Shown piece by piece: positions 1-12,600 of a stretch of DNA of 64,000 bases (positions are counted from its first letter, which is position 1; the number at the start of each line of letters is the position of its first letter). The notes below the pieces were generated by a model that was given only the letters and a program-made list of their open reading frames with translations, did not search any database and was not told where the DNA came from. This DNA comes from Glaciimonas sp. PAMC28666 (lineage in GTDB: Bacteria > Pseudomonadota > Gammaproteobacteria > Burkholderiales > Burkholderiaceae_D). Location of the stretch: assembly GCF_016917355.1 (NCBI RefSeq), contig NZ_CP070304.1:1240001-1304000 (forward strand), read 5' to 3'. The position numbers and the translations under genes were made by a program.

Positions 1-258
1 GATACTGGATCGACGGACGGTAATAAATGTGAACATCGGCGCGACTGCAACGCAAAAATATACTAGCCGAAATGAAAATAAATTTAAATCATCAGGGACA
101 CAGAAGGTGAAGTTGCCAGTTGAGGCAAGTCGCAAATGAGCCTACCGAGTCCCGCGGATTTTGCTGAGAACGCGAGAAATTATGAGCAAGAGGGCAAGAA
201 CGCCACAGTTGCCCGACTTCGGGTACCCGCAATAGCCGGCAACTCGCGCTCCCTTTTA

Positions 259-408
259 TTACAAATGTAAATGCGTACCGAAAAGCCCGATAACGCCGAT
301 TACGATCAAATATATCGCAATAATAAAGTTTAGAAGTCGTGGCATGACCAAAATAAGAACGCCTGCAAGTAGCGAAACCAACGGAACCATGGTGATGTGT
401 ATGTTCAT
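259..408 (-). CDS. DUF3096-like small membrane protein
   Basis: This 49-residue reading frame starts at an ATG with GAGG about 6 nt upstream and ends at TAA. The product is almost entirely hydrophobic, with two membrane segments (residues about 7-22 and 26-43) split by the MPRLLN turn. That arrangement and the closing I-x-G-x-x-G-L-F-G pattern resemble the DUF3096 family of tiny inner-membrane proteins of proteobacteria, recognised from memory. The molecular function is unknown. It reads in the same direction as the DUF3300 lipoprotein gene, but a terminator-like hairpin lies between them, so it is probably transcribed separately. Confidence 0.75.
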   Translation of the reverse strand: MNIHITMVPLVSLLAGVLILVMPRLLNFIIAIYLIVIGVIGLFGTHLHL

Positions 409-540
409 AAAGAACCTCGTCAAATAAGGTGAAAATAAAGTGTTTGTCTCATCCGATTATCGTCGATTGCCGAGTTGCTTACCACCACCGTTCATATTTA
501 TACGCTGTATCGATGAAGGTTTTTTTGTGCTGTTTAACAA

Positions 541-580
541 AAAAATGGTTACTGAAAAAAATACCCCGGTAACCATTTTT
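541..580 (-). terminator. Intrinsic terminator after the DUF3300 gene
   Basis: AAAAATGGTTAC pairs with GTAACCATTTTT across a 16-nt loop. The A-rich and T-rich ends flank the stem, so it could act in both directions. It lies about 55 nt past the stop codon of the minus-strand DUF3300 gene. Confidence 0.7.
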
Positions 581-635
581 CTTATTCCTGATCAGTCTTT
601 ACTGCCGGAGAGATATCCCTTCAGGCATTTAACTA

Positions 636-2756
<2,121 letters not shown>

Positions 2757-3216
2757 TTTGATCTCACAATAGTCGCAATGAATGCGGTTCAATTAGCAGA
2801 AAATTATCACTTAAGTTAGCACGTAAAATTGTGACCTTATCAAGAGGTTACAAAATATTGCATGTATTAAACTTATTTTAAGTGTAAAAATATCGCGCAA
2901 AACGAATTGCATTCCGCTTTAGAGCTTCACAAGAGGGGTTTGAACGGAACTTGCCACTACGCTCGGTTTTCCGCCCCCATTTCCAATAACTAACGTCGCT
3001 CGGGACGACCGGTTGACAGACTAATGGTGCAGCTGAGGGCGCGCGGAAAGGGAAAACCAACGGGTTCCATACATGCCGTGTAGCTTTTCGGTAGATGAAT
3101 TTTCCGCCATGGAACTGGCTGCAGCGGCGAAATGCGCTTAAGCTTTAACAAAAAACGCCCCACTTCACATCGTCATTGCAAGCGACTTTATCACTTCAAT
3201 CCGGTTCGATCTGGTG
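2757..3216. other. Gene-free interval upstream of the DUF3300 gene
   Basis: No convincing gene is visible. The part nearest 2757-2880 is AT-rich and should hold the promoter of the DUF3300 gene. A 60-codon open frame on the minus strand (2878-3060) lacks a ribosome site and recognisable features. Confidence 0.5.
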
Positions 3217-4440
3217 TCATCTGGTGGGGATATTTTTCGGAAGGTATTCTTCCGCTACTTCTAACGGATCTGACTTGACCATTCCTCCTGCTCTGCGTTC
3301 AGTGACGGAGTGATCTACATAGATGCCATGAAAATCAGGAAAGACTCTTGATTTTATGTGGCTGCGAGGCAGTTCGCGATAAGGCCAATGATTCCACGGC
3401 TGATGCCCGCATCCAAGCGGATCGGGACTGACCTGATCTGGAGGGAGCCCGAATAGTAGTGCCTTTCCATCTGGTAATTTTGAGAGCTCATTTCGCATCA
3501 CCAACAACGCATCGTCGGATAAGCCACTCTCGATACCCAAGGGGTAACCGCCGCCGATATCGGCATGCGCCCCTGGAAAAAGCAACTGTGTAACGTTATT
3601 GCGTGCCTCCCATAATGTCGGCGTGAGGTCCGTCCTTTGTTCATCCAGCGATAGCGCATGAAAGCCATATTCGACGCGCTTATTAAGACAGCAGTCCGCA
3701 AACCGAAAAACATCAATCCGCCGATCCTCGCTATCGTATTGCGGAATACCCAAGGCACCAACCGTGTCCCAAGCCGCCACCGCTTGTATATCCACATTGA
3801 CGATCATTTTGGACGCATCCGGGGCCTCTCGAAAAAATCCAGGAAGGACGGCTATTGTTTCTTCGAGTTTTTGTATAAAAGTTGCGCCGTTTCTTTGGCT
3901 GAGGCCTTTTATGTATTTGTACCAGACGGCACAACCTAACCGGTATGCTTCTTCTTTAGCTGCTTGGGTTGCGATTTGATTTATATTATGCGCCCCGCCG
4001 AGATCGTTTTTTTTCGCGTCGAGCAGACCCTGATCGAGGATCATTGAGGCTAACGCTCGCGCGGTGTATGCGCCACGACTAAAACCCAGCAAGAAGATAC
4101 GATCTCCGACAACATAGTTTCGGGATATAAAGGTGTAACCGCGCACTATGCGGCTGACCATGCCAGCTCCAAACACGCCGCCGAGAAATTTATTTAGCCA
4201 ATTTTTGGAATCGCCAACGCCGTCCATGTACTTGGAAACCTGACGTAGCACTCCACCGGGACCAATATCAAAGCGCTCCGCTTCACCCGCATAGTGGGCC
4301 GACTCAACGGTGTCAAGGCCAGCCAACCATTGGTAAAGCTTAAGGACATTGGTTGGTAAGGAAGGAACCGTGTCACCGTCCAACGACCGCCCAGGGCCGT
4401 TCCAGGTACCATCAGCGCAAAATACAATATTTTTCGACAT
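3217..4440 (-). CDS. DUF2235-domain alpha/beta hydrolase (Tle1-like)
   Basis: The 407-residue protein opens with the DUF2235 hallmark IVFCADGTWNG and carries the nucleophile elbow GFSRG (Ser about 121), followed by AYTARALA. HADIGGGYP further on probably supplies the acidic residue. This fold is shared with the Tle1 phospholipase effectors of type VI secretion, but many DUF2235 proteins are not effectors. Here there is no neighbouring VgrG, PAAR, adaptor or immunity lipoprotein gene, so an effector role is only a possibility. The start used is the ATG after GGGGAAG; an upstream ATG would add 28 residues that do not look like the family. The substrate is unknown. Confidence 0.8.
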   Translation of the reverse strand: MSKNIVFCADGTWNGPGRSLDGDTVPSLPTNVLKLYQWLAGLDTVESAHYAGEAERFDIGPGGVLRQVSKYMDGVGDSKNWLNKFLGGVFGAGMVSRIVRGYTFISRNYVVGDRIFLLGFSRGAYTARALASMILDQGLLDAKKNDLGGAHNINQIATQAAKEEAYRLGCAVWYKYIKGLSQRNGATFIQKLEETIAVLPGFFREAPDASKMIVNVDIQAVAAWDTVGALGIPQYDSEDRRIDVFRFADCCLNKRVEYGFHALSLDEQRTDLTPTLWEARNNVTQLLFPGAHADIGGGYPLGIESGLSDDALLVMRNELSKLPDGKALLFGLPPDQVSPDPLGCGHQPWNHWPYRELPRSHIKSRVFPDFHGIYVDHSVTERRAGGMVKSDPLEVAEEYLPKNIPTR

Positions 4441-4870
4441 CGCGACTCGCTTCCCCGACAAGAAATCAAATGAGATTGGCTGTCCATTTCGCCGGAAAAC
4501 TCTACGCGGCGTAAGGCTCGTCAATACGTAACAAATACGTGCTGTTTCGATTTCTTATCCCCCTCAATCAGCGGGGAGAGGTGTGATCTACCTTCAGGAA
4601 TGTAATCGCATTTCCTTTTTTGAGTTTAATGCAGAGTTAGAATATTAATTTGGGCTCCTCCGATGATTGCACAACACGAGAACTACCAACTAAAAGACAT
4701 TTGTCACGAGTATCGTGATGATTGTGAGAAAGCAGAATGTCCGTCCATATTAATGGCAACCTGAAGCATGCGTTTTTTCGAAATAATACATACGCGTTTT
4801 TACGCACATCCTGGCGGCAGATGCGTCTCAAAAAATAGCCTCTTTAGAAATACAGGGATCTCGTAACAAA
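4441..4870. other. Gene-free interval upstream of the DUF2235 gene
   Basis: No gene is supported. It contains the promoter side of the DUF2235 gene and the 3' side of a 56-codon gene. A 64-codon open frame at 4637-4831 has no recognisable content. Confidence 0.45.
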
Positions 4871-5041
4871 CTATTTTCCATCGCTGGGTCGTGTATTCAA
4901 CGGTGGATGATTAGCCGCACAGAACGTGGCGTCGGCAGCAGCCATGCATGATTCAAAAGCATCGGCGTCATCAGGGGAAGCGAACACATAATCCATGTCA
5001 TCAACTTGAACTTCAGTTGGAGAAAGTCGAATGATTGCCAT
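4871..5041 (-). CDS. Small acidic hypothetical protein (56 aa)
   Basis: A 56-residue frame starts at ATG with AAAGG 6-7 nt upstream and ends at TAG. The product is acidic, rich in Asp and Ala, with two Cys, and has no signal peptide or membrane segment. No family is recognised. The good ribosome site and the non-random composition argue for a real gene, but there is no functional evidence. Confidence 0.5.
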   Translation of the reverse strand: MAIIRLSPTEVQVDDMDYVFASPDDADAFESCMAAADATFCAANHPPLNTRPSDGK

Positions 5042-5219
5042 CGCTAACCTTTCAAATTTTAATTTCGTTGAACGTCAAATAAAGGAATAAATTTAACACA
5101 CCACGCGATCCGGGCATCAAACGCGAATATTTTCTGGATTGACCGCGTCAATTACCCGGGCTTACTTCTGATTCGACAGTCCACGTTTTCCCCGGGTGAT
5201 CAGGCCAACGTCCGCGCCA

Positions 5220-5363
5220 TCAAAGCGGATCAATCTCAGGAACGGGGTCTTGAATTGGAATCGGGTGGCCCCCCGGCGGCGGATCTTGCACTGGCGGCGG
5301 CGTGTCTGGAATCGGCGTAGTCGGCGGGATTTCGTCCGGTGGTGGCTCTTGGGGGGTATGCAT
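5220..5363 (-). CDS. Proline-rich small protein (47 aa)
   Basis: A 47-residue frame begins at ATG with a perfect AGGAG 6 nt upstream and ends at TGA. Nearly 40 percent of the residues are Pro, arranged in PPP clusters with acidic residues (QEPPPDEIPPTTPIPD and similar). Short proline-rich peptides of this kind are common unannotated genes in Burkholderiales; the function is unknown. Nothing else is seen in the protein. Confidence 0.6.
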   Translation of the reverse strand: MHTPQEPPPDEIPPTTPIPDTPPPVQDPPPGGHPIPIQDPVPEIDPL

Positions 5364-5604
5364 TTTTCACTCCTGGTCTGGGGGTGTGAAGGACCTCCTA
5401 TTATGAACTACCTGCAAATCGAGTAGGCGCGATCCATGAAATTTTCCTTGGCAGACCCCGAATATCATTCACTCAGCTTCAATTTTTGAGTTGGTATTAG
5501 CCGGAAATGACAAGCAAAACGGCATATAAAATTGACACACTGAAACAACAGCCTACGTCTTTCGATGGACCACGCTGGCCAAGCTTGATTGTCAACCTCA
5601 TACA

Positions 5605-5640
5605 AAAAGGCCTCCTCACCGAATGGTGAGGAGGCTCTTT
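5605..5640 (-). terminator. Intrinsic terminator after the SDR gene
   Basis: CCTCCTCACC and GGTGAGGAGG form a 10-bp stem with a GAAT loop, followed on the minus strand by a run of five T. It ends transcription of the short-chain dehydrogenase gene located to its right. Confidence 0.8.
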
Positions 5641-5709
5641 CCAGGCAACCACTTTTGGCCATACGCAATATACGCAACCGTTAAAAAATGGTTGTCTTAC
5701 GCGTAAATG

Positions 5710-6570
5710 CTAGTCCTTCGGAAAGTCAGCGCCAATGCTGGCATCATGCCACGCTTCGATTTGCTCTAGGCCATCTTTGAGCTTTTTGCTGACGGCGTCT
5801 ACGCCAAACGCGCCGAGGACCAAATGATGTGGTGGATTGGTCGTTTCTGTAACACGTATCATCGCTGCTGCAGCCCGTTTTGGGTCGCCAGGTTGATCAC
5901 CGCTAGATGCTGCTGTACGCTGCATGCGCACGCCTGCAGTATCCGCATAATCAGCGATCAAATTAGGGGTCTGCTTTAAGGAACGGCCTGCCCAATCGGT
6001 CCGGAACGGTCCAGGTTCAATGCAAGTCACATGAATGCCGAGCGGACCGACCTCTGCCGCCAAAGAGTCCGATAAACCCTCCACAGCGTGCTTGCTGGCG
6101 GCGTAATAACCTGAACCGGGATAGCCGACTTTGCCAGCCACAGAAGTAATATTCAATATATGCCCTTTGCGGCGCGCTCGCATGCCGGGAAGAACCGCCC
6201 GCGTTATCGCGAAAAGACCAAATACATTCGCGTCGAATTGGGCGCGGATTTCGGTTTCATCACCCTCCTCCACAGAAGACTGATAGCCATAACCAGCATT
6301 GTTCACCAGCACATCAATCGCGCCAAAGTGATCCTGCGCCGCTTTCACTGCCGCAGCGATTTGCGCTGAATCGGTCACATCCAGTGCCAAAGCCAAAGCG
6401 CGACCGCCGCTGTCAGATGCAAGATCAGCAACACGTTCCTGATCGCGCGCTGTCACAATCACGCGCCATCCGCGCGCCAAAACCTGCAAAGCTAATTCAC
6501 GGCCAAATCCGGTTGAGCAGCCGGTGATGAACCAGACAGGCGTATTAGTGGGGGAAATCTTCGACGTCAT
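5710..6570 (-). CDS. SDR family NAD(P)-dependent oxidoreductase
   Basis: The 286-residue protein is a classical short-chain dehydrogenase with a Rossmann fold. Visible motifs are the cofactor-binding TGCSTGFG (residues 16-23), NNAG (90-93), the catalytic Ser about 143 and YAASK with Tyr156 and Lys160. The basic residues after the second strand (TARD) would suit NADP(H). It is cytosolic, as no signal peptide is present. The substrate cannot be read from the sequence. It is a single-gene unit followed by a strong terminator, with an intergenic stretch of about 270 nt upstream. Confidence 0.9.
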   Translation of the reverse strand: MTSKISPTNTPVWFITGCSTGFGRELALQVLARGWRVIVTARDQERVADLASDSGGRALALALDVTDSAQIAAAVKAAQDHFGAIDVLVNNAGYGYQSSVEEGDETEIRAQFDANVFGLFAITRAVLPGMRARRKGHILNITSVAGKVGYPGSGYYAASKHAVEGLSDSLAAEVGPLGIHVTCIEPGPFRTDWAGRSLKQTPNLIADYADTAGVRMQRTAASSGDQPGDPKRAAAAMIRVTETTNPPHHLVLGAFGVDAVSKKLKDGLEQIEAWHDASIGADFPKD

Positions 6571-6841
6571 TTGATACCTTTCGACAGTGGTTTAGCATGC
6601 GGCCAAACCTGTCGATCAAGTATACTGCAACGCCTTCCGGTCAACTTGTGCGCAGAGATTTGTCTATGGGGGGAAAGGAACCTGTACGCTATTTGAATAT
6701 CGAAACATGCATAATCTATCGATATTTGGGAGGCGATATTTCCCACGACCGGCGTGTCGACCGAAGTTGAGTCGCTTTGTTAAAGTATCTGGCTTGCCAA
6801 ATAATTAGGCTTTGGCGGTTCCTCGCGACTATGCGTGCAAA

Positions 6842-8008
6842 TCACATCTGAAGATGACTCTTATACAAACCCGCAATGAGATCTGATTGGGTCACCATTC
6901 CTACCAATTTACCATCGTCATCTATGACCGGGATAGAATGCAAGCCGCGATCCGACATCAGAGGGACCAATTCCACGATTGCCTGACTCTCTCTCACAAT
7001 AGTCACCTCTTTGAACATAATCTGTCCAACCACCTCTGGTTTGCTGGAATGCGCTCGCGGTATATAGCGTAAAAGCCGTCTCAGTTTGTTGGTCAGCTGA
7101 CCGTAATGTCGGAGCTGGACATGTTTGATGAAATCGGCTTTCGTCACGATGCCGATCACATGTCGCCCTCTTCCTAATACGGGGAGGGCCGTTAATTTAT
7201 GCTCACGTAACAAATTCCAGGCAATTAATAATTCAGTAGCGAAATCAACACTGACGACATCTCTGGACATTAACTCCTTGCAGGTAACGACACCAAATTT
7301 TCGTCGCGCCACTTCCATTTCAGTTTCAAGAAAAATCTTCTCCAGATCGGCTCGGCTAATATCCAGCACCTGGTTATAGCGACCCAATACAATATTCAGA
7401 TCGTCCGAGGTAAAACCGAGCCGCGAAGTTGGATTCGGGTCTTTCAACGCATGCTGATTGCTGCTTTCTTTGAACGCAAGAGGAGGATAACGGCGTCCGG
7501 TTGCGTTATTAAAAAGGATGGCAGTGAGTAGCAGCAGAAAGGTATTCAGACCAACCGGAACGAGCAAAAATGTATAGCCCAGCTGATGGATTGCAGGACC
7601 GCCAAGGACTGCCGTCAGCGCCACCGCGCCGCTGGGCGGATGCAGGCAGCGCAACCAGAACATCGCGCCAATCGCCAATCCGACTGCTAACCCAGCCGCC
7701 AAAACGGGCTCCCCGATCAGCTTCGCACACGTTACTCCTATCAGTCCGGCACAAAGATTGCCCCCGACGATTGACCATGGCTGCGCCAGTGGGCTGGCTG
7801 GCACCGCAAACAGCAGCACCGCTGACGCTCCCATCGGCGCGATCAGCCATAACGCGCCCGATGAACTACCTAGCATCACAAAGCTGCACGCGCCGGTGAG
7901 CGTGATGCCGAGCAGCGCCCCGGAACAAGCCCGCATTCGTTCAAAGCGATTTACTGTGTCAAAACGCGTGAGGATATTCCACAACCATTCAATTTTTTTA
8001 GTAATCAT
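6842..8008 (-). CDS. HPP family membrane protein with two CBS domains
   Basis: The 388-residue protein combines an HPP-family membrane domain with paired CBS domains. Four or five hydrophobic helices span residues about 28-170 and include the family signature CLHPPSGA (HPP at 123-125). A linker of about 60 residues leads to two CBS repeats (about 240-300 and 325-388; MSRDVVSVDFATELLIAWNLL and MFKEVTIVRESQAIVELVPLM are their first strands and helices). CBS pairs usually bind adenine nucleotides and gate transport. Some HPP proteins have been linked to nitrite transport in chloroplasts and cyanobacteria, but the substrate here is unknown. It is a monocistronic gene divergent from the RND efflux operon. 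Confidence 0.85.
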   Translation of the reverse strand: MITKKIEWLWNILTRFDTVNRFERMRACSGALLGITLTGACSFVMLGSSSGALWLIAPMGASAVLLFAVPASPLAQPWSIVGGNLCAGLIGVTCAKLIGEPVLAAGLAVGLAIGAMFWLRCLHPPSGAVALTAVLGGPAIHQLGYTFLLVPVGLNTFLLLLTAILFNNATGRRYPPLAFKESSNQHALKDPNPTSRLGFTSDDLNIVLGRYNQVLDISRADLEKIFLETEMEVARRKFGVVTCKELMSRDVVSVDFATELLIAWNLLREHKLTALPVLGRGRHVIGIVTKADFIKHVQLRHYGQLTNKLRRLLRYIPRAHSSKPEVVGQIMFKEVTIVRESQAIVELVPLMSDRGLHSIPVIDDDGKLVGMVTQSDLIAGLYKSHLQM

Positions 8009-8053
8009 TACTTGATATCTTTACCCTAGATAACGTTCCGAGCGACAGGTTAA

Positions 8054-8081
8054 GACTGATGCTCCCTGCAAAGCATCAGTC
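8054..8081. promoter_or_regulatory. Perfect 10-bp hairpin in the HPP/RND divergent region
   Basis: GACTGATGCT and AGCATCAGTC pair exactly around an 8-nt loop and are followed on the plus strand by CAAATTTTTTT. No plus-strand gene lies upstream to be terminated. It could be a leader hairpin of the HPP gene, an operator, or protection against read-through into the efflux operon. Confidence 0.45.
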
Positions 8082-8360
8082 CAAATTTTTTTGCAAATAA
8101 TATAACATCTTACAAACGATAAATTGCCATTAAAGCATTGAGAATTTTGACTACGCACCTCAATTCGTTTAGCTTGAATCCACACCGTCCAAGATGGTCT
8201 TTAGGGCTAATTCGGCGGATTCCCCAGGGAAATAAGTTTGAAAGAATTTATTGTACAATTGTCCGTGACGCTTCGTTTTCACATCAAGTCAACTTCAAAA
8301 TCCAGTAATTCGTTTTCCCTGCAATCTTTCGCTTTTCTTGCTATCAACAGAGGACGGTTC

Positions 8361-9593
8361 ATGCGCGTCGAATGGTTTGCTTTCCGCTTAGTCACTACCG
8401 CATCAGTTGCCGCGATCCTCACCGCATGCGGACAAAAACCCCCACCGCCGAAGCCCCAGCCCCCTGAGGTAGGTGTATTTTCCGTTCAACCGACGTCTGT
8501 GCCTGTCACCAGCGAATTGCCGGGCCGCACAAGCGCGTTTCTGGTCGCTCAGGTGCGTTCTCGGGTCGATGGCATTGTGCTACGTCGTGAATTTACGGAG
8601 GGTGCCGAGGTCAAGGCGGGGCAGCGCCTCTATAAGATCGATCCGGCTCCCTACATTGCCGCTCTGAACAATGCGAAAGCGACACTTTCCAAGGCCCAGG
8701 CCAATCTGGTCACCCAAAGCGCTCAGATAGCGCGCTACAAAATACTCGTCGCGGGCAATGCCGTAAGCAAGCAGGAATACGATAACGCGGTAGCCACCCA
8801 AGGGCAGGCCGCCGCCGATGTCGAATCCGGCAAGGCGTTGTTGCAGACCGCCGCCATTAATCTCGGTTACACCGATGTTACGTCGCCAGTCGCGGGCCGC
8901 ACCGGGTTGTCCCAGGTCACTCCGGGCGCCTACGTTCAGGCCAGTCAAGCTACTCTGCTCACCACGGTGCAGCAACTTGATCCGGTCTATGTTGATATGG
9001 CCCAATCCAGCGTTGACGGCCTCAAGCTGCGGCGCCAGATACAAGAAGGACGTCTGCAAACCGGCGGTGCCAACGCTGCCAAGGTCAAACTGGTGCTGGA
9101 AGACGGCCGTGCCTACGCCGAAACCGGCAAACTCCAGTTCTCGGACGTCAGCGTCGATCCCGGCACGGGCTCGGTGACCGTACGCGCGATTTTCCCGAAC
9201 AAAGACCGGGTATTGCTCCCAGGTATGTTTGTCCATGCCACCATTGACGAAGGCACGAACGATAAGGCGCTGATAGTCCCACAGATCGGCGTCACACACG
9301 ATCAAAAGGGACAAGCGATCGCATTAGTGGTCGGCGCGGATAACAAGGTTGTGCGGAAGGTTCTGGTTACATCCGGCACCTACGGCAGCAATTGGGTAGT
9401 CGAAAGTGGCCTCACCCCAGGCGAGCGTGTCATCGTCAATGGTGTGGACAAAGCCAAACCCGGAACGACTGTCAAACCAGTTCCCGCCTTACTGCCGGCA
9501 CCGGCAGTGTCTTCTCCCGCCGCAAATGGTCCGAATAATGCCAGCGGCGCACAGGGAGCGGCTTCCGCTCCCGATGCATCCGGCTCGAAATAA
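8361..9593 (+). CDS. RND efflux periplasmic adaptor subunit (AcrA/MexA family)
   Basis: The 410-residue product is the membrane-fusion protein of a tripartite efflux pump. It has a lipoprotein signal (LTAC lipobox), a proline-rich spacer, a lipoyl/barrel-sandwich half (VRSRVDGIVLRREFTEGAEVKAGQRLY), an alpha-helical hairpin (about residues 90-150), the second lipoyl half (TDVTSPVAGRTG) and a beta-barrel plus membrane-proximal domain. A low-complexity Ala/Pro/Ser tail follows. The start chosen is the ATG after AGAGGA; a start 41 codons earlier would hide the signal peptide. It is first in a three-gene operon with the pump 15 nt downstream. Confidence 0.95.
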   Translation: MRVEWFAFRLVTTASVAAILTACGQKPPPPKPQPPEVGVFSVQPTSVPVTSELPGRTSAFLVAQVRSRVDGIVLRREFTEGAEVKAGQRLYKIDPAPYIAALNNAKATLSKAQANLVTQSAQIARYKILVAGNAVSKQEYDNAVATQGQAAADVESGKALLQTAAINLGYTDVTSPVAGRTGLSQVTPGAYVQASQATLLTTVQQLDPVYVDMAQSSVDGLKLRRQIQEGRLQTGGANAAKVKLVLEDGRAYAETGKLQFSDVSVDPGTGSVTVRAIFPNKDRVLLPGMFVHATIDEGTNDKALIVPQIGVTHDQKGQAIALVVGADNKVVRKVLVTSGTYGSNWVVESGLTPGERVIVNGVDKAKPGTTVKPVPALLPAPAVSSPAANGPNNASGAQGAASAPDASGSK

Positions 9594-9608
9594 CAAGGAG
9601 CCAGCTTC

Positions 9609-12600
9609 ATGGCAAATTTCTTTATTGATCGCCCGATTTTTGCGTGGGTGATCGCCATCATCTTGATGTTGGCCGGGCTGGCATCGGTGTTCAACTTGCC
9701 GATCGCACAATATCCAACGATCGCCCCGCCCGCCATTCAGATTAGTGCAAACTATGCAGGCGCATCGGCTAGTACGGTAGAAAATACGGTTACGCAGGTT
9801 ATCGAGCAGCAAATGAGCGGCCTCGACCACTTGCTTTACCTCTCTTCCTCCAGCGATGACTCCGGCACAGCCGTCATTACGTTGACATTTGCTCCTGGCA
9901 CCAATGCGGATATTGCTCAGGTGCAGGTTCAAAACAAATTACAGCTCGCCACTCCTCTTCTGCCTCAGGCCGTGCAACAGAACGGTACCAAAGTCACCAA
10001 ATCCAGCAGCAGCTTCCTGCTCGCTATGGCGTTCGTGTCCGAAGACGGCAGTATGGCGAGGAATGACCTGACTAACTATGTGGCCTCGAAGGTTCAGGAT
10101 CAAATCAGCCGTATCGACGGGGTCGGTACAGTTCAGCTTTTCGGTTCTCAATACGCCATGCGTATCTGGCTTGACGCTACCAGGCTGACGAATTTCGCTC
10201 TGACACCACTAGATGTCAAGAATGCGGTAAGTGCCCAGAACGTACAGATTGCGGCGGGCAGTCTAGGTGGTACGCCGTCGGTCCCCGGCCAGATGTTGCA
10301 GGCCACCATTACCCAATCCACCCTGCTGCAAACGCCAGAACAGTTCGGCAATATTCTATTGAAAGTCAACGCCGACGGTTCGCAGGTGCGGATAAAAGAT
10401 GTTGCACGCATCGAACTGGGTGCCGAAAACTACAACTTTGATACCAAATACAACGGCCAGCCAGCCGCTGGCTTTGGTATCCAGCTCGCCACTGGTGCCA
10501 ACGCGCTGGATACGGCAAACGCAGTGCGCGCCAAGATCGATCAACTCTCGAAATATTTTCCGCAGGGTATGGCGGTGAAATATCCGTATGACACGACGCC
10601 CTTCGTCAAGCTGTCCATCGAAGAAGTGTTCAAAACCTTACTCGAAGGCATCGTGCTGGTGTTCCTGGTGATGTACCTGTTTTTGCAAAACCTGCGCGCC
10701 ACGCTGATTCCTACGATTGCCGTGCCCGTCGTTCTGTTAGGGACCTTTGCGATTATGTCGACGGTCGGGTTCTCCATCAACGTGCTCTCGATGTTCGGCC
10801 TGGTATTAGCCATCGGACTGTTGGTGGACGATGCAATTGTGGTGGTAGAAAACGTTGAGCGAATAATGGCCGAAGAGGGCTTGTCGCCTCGGGACGCCAC
10901 CCGCAAAGCGATGGGACAGATCACCGGCGCATTGATCGGCGTAGCGTTAGTGTTATCGGCCGTGTTCGTGCCGGTAGCTTTCTCCAGCGGTTCCGTCGGC
11001 GCCATTTATCGACAATTTTCGCTCACGATCGTGGCGGCGATGATCTTGTCCGTGCTGGTGGCATTGATACTGACGCCAGCATTGTGCGCAACGCTTCTTA
11101 AGCCGATTCCACAAGGTCACCACGAAGAGAAAACCGGTTTCTTCGGCTGGTTTAACCGTACCTTTAACAAAAGCCAACAAAAGTATCATAGCAGCGTGAC
11201 CCATGTTATCCAGCGTTCAGGCCGCTGGCTGATTATCTACGTAGCAATCATCGTCGTGGTTGGACTATTGTTTGTAAAGATGCCTAAATCATTCCTGCCG
11301 GACGAAGACCAAGGCACGATGTTCGTGCTGGTGCAAACCCCCACCGGTTCCACCCAGGAACGCACGGCCAAGGCACTCTCCGATGTGACTAATTATTTGC
11401 TGAAGGACGAAAAGAGTATCGTCAACGCGACCTTCTCTCTCAATGGCTTCAGTTTCGCGGCGCGCGGCCAAAACTCCGGTCTGGTATTCGTCCAGATGAA
11501 GGACTACAAAGACCGCCAGGCTGCGGATCAAAAAGTCCAGGCGCTGGTGGGTCGGATGTTTAAACATTTCGGCACGTATAAAGACGCGACCATTATTCCG
11601 GTTAGTCCTCCGTCCATTCCCGAACTCGGCACAGCTTCCGGCTTCGATCTGGAATTGGTGGATCAGGCGGGAGTCGGTCACGAAAAATTGATGGAAGCGC
11701 GCGATATGTTGCTAGGCCTGGCGGCAAAAGATCCCACGCTGGCATTGGTGCGTCCTAACGGTTTGAGCGATACCCCGCAGTTCAAGGTGAATATTGATCG
11801 TGAAAAAGCCAACGCGCTGGGCGTTGCGGCCTCAGACATTGACCAGACCTTCTCCATTGCCTGGGGTGCGTCGTACGTCAATAACTTCCTCGACACCGAT
11901 AACCGGATCAAGAAAGTGTTCGTGCAAGGCGACGCTCCGTTCCGCATGAGTCCCGAAGATATCGATAAATGGTACGTGCGAAATGCCACCGGAGGAATGG
12001 TGCCGTTCACGGCTTTTGCCACCGGTTCATGGATCTACGGCTCGCCCAAGCTCGAACGCTACAACGGTGTGTCATCAGTCGAAATTCAAGGCGCTGCTGC
12101 GCCCGGAAAATCGACGGGACAAGCGATGGAAGCGATTGAAGCGATTGCCGCCAAACTGCCGGCTGGTATTGGTTACGAATGGACCGGTCTGTCCAAGCAA
12201 GAGCGGCAGTCTGGCTCGCAGGCGCCACTACTTTACGCCATCTCGATTCTGGTCGTATTTTTGAGCCTCGCGGCACTCTATGAAAGTTGGTCGATTCCCT
12301 TCTCGGTCATCATGGTGGTGCCGCTGGGCGTATTGGGCGCCCTCATTGCGGTCGCGCTGCGTGGATTGGAAAACGACGTATTCTTCCAGGTTGGTCTGCT
12401 CACCACGGTAGGGCTCTCAGCGAAAAATGCTATTCTGATCGTCGAGTTCGCCCGTGACTTACGGATGCAGGGAATGAGTACAGTCGAAGCCGCCATCGAA
12501 GCGGCGCGCTTGCGATTGCGCCCAATTTTAATGACATCGCTTGCGTTTATTCTGGGCGTACTGCCCCTTGCACTCAGTAACGGCGCAGGTTCGGCCAGCC

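Noticed and set aside
2878..3060. 60-codon minus-strand frame
   Set aside because: No ribosome site, no recognisable family, basic random-looking composition.
8580..9314. Minus-strand frame of 244 codons inside the efflux adaptor gene
   Set aside because: Shadow of the adaptor coding sequence; no domain or start signal.
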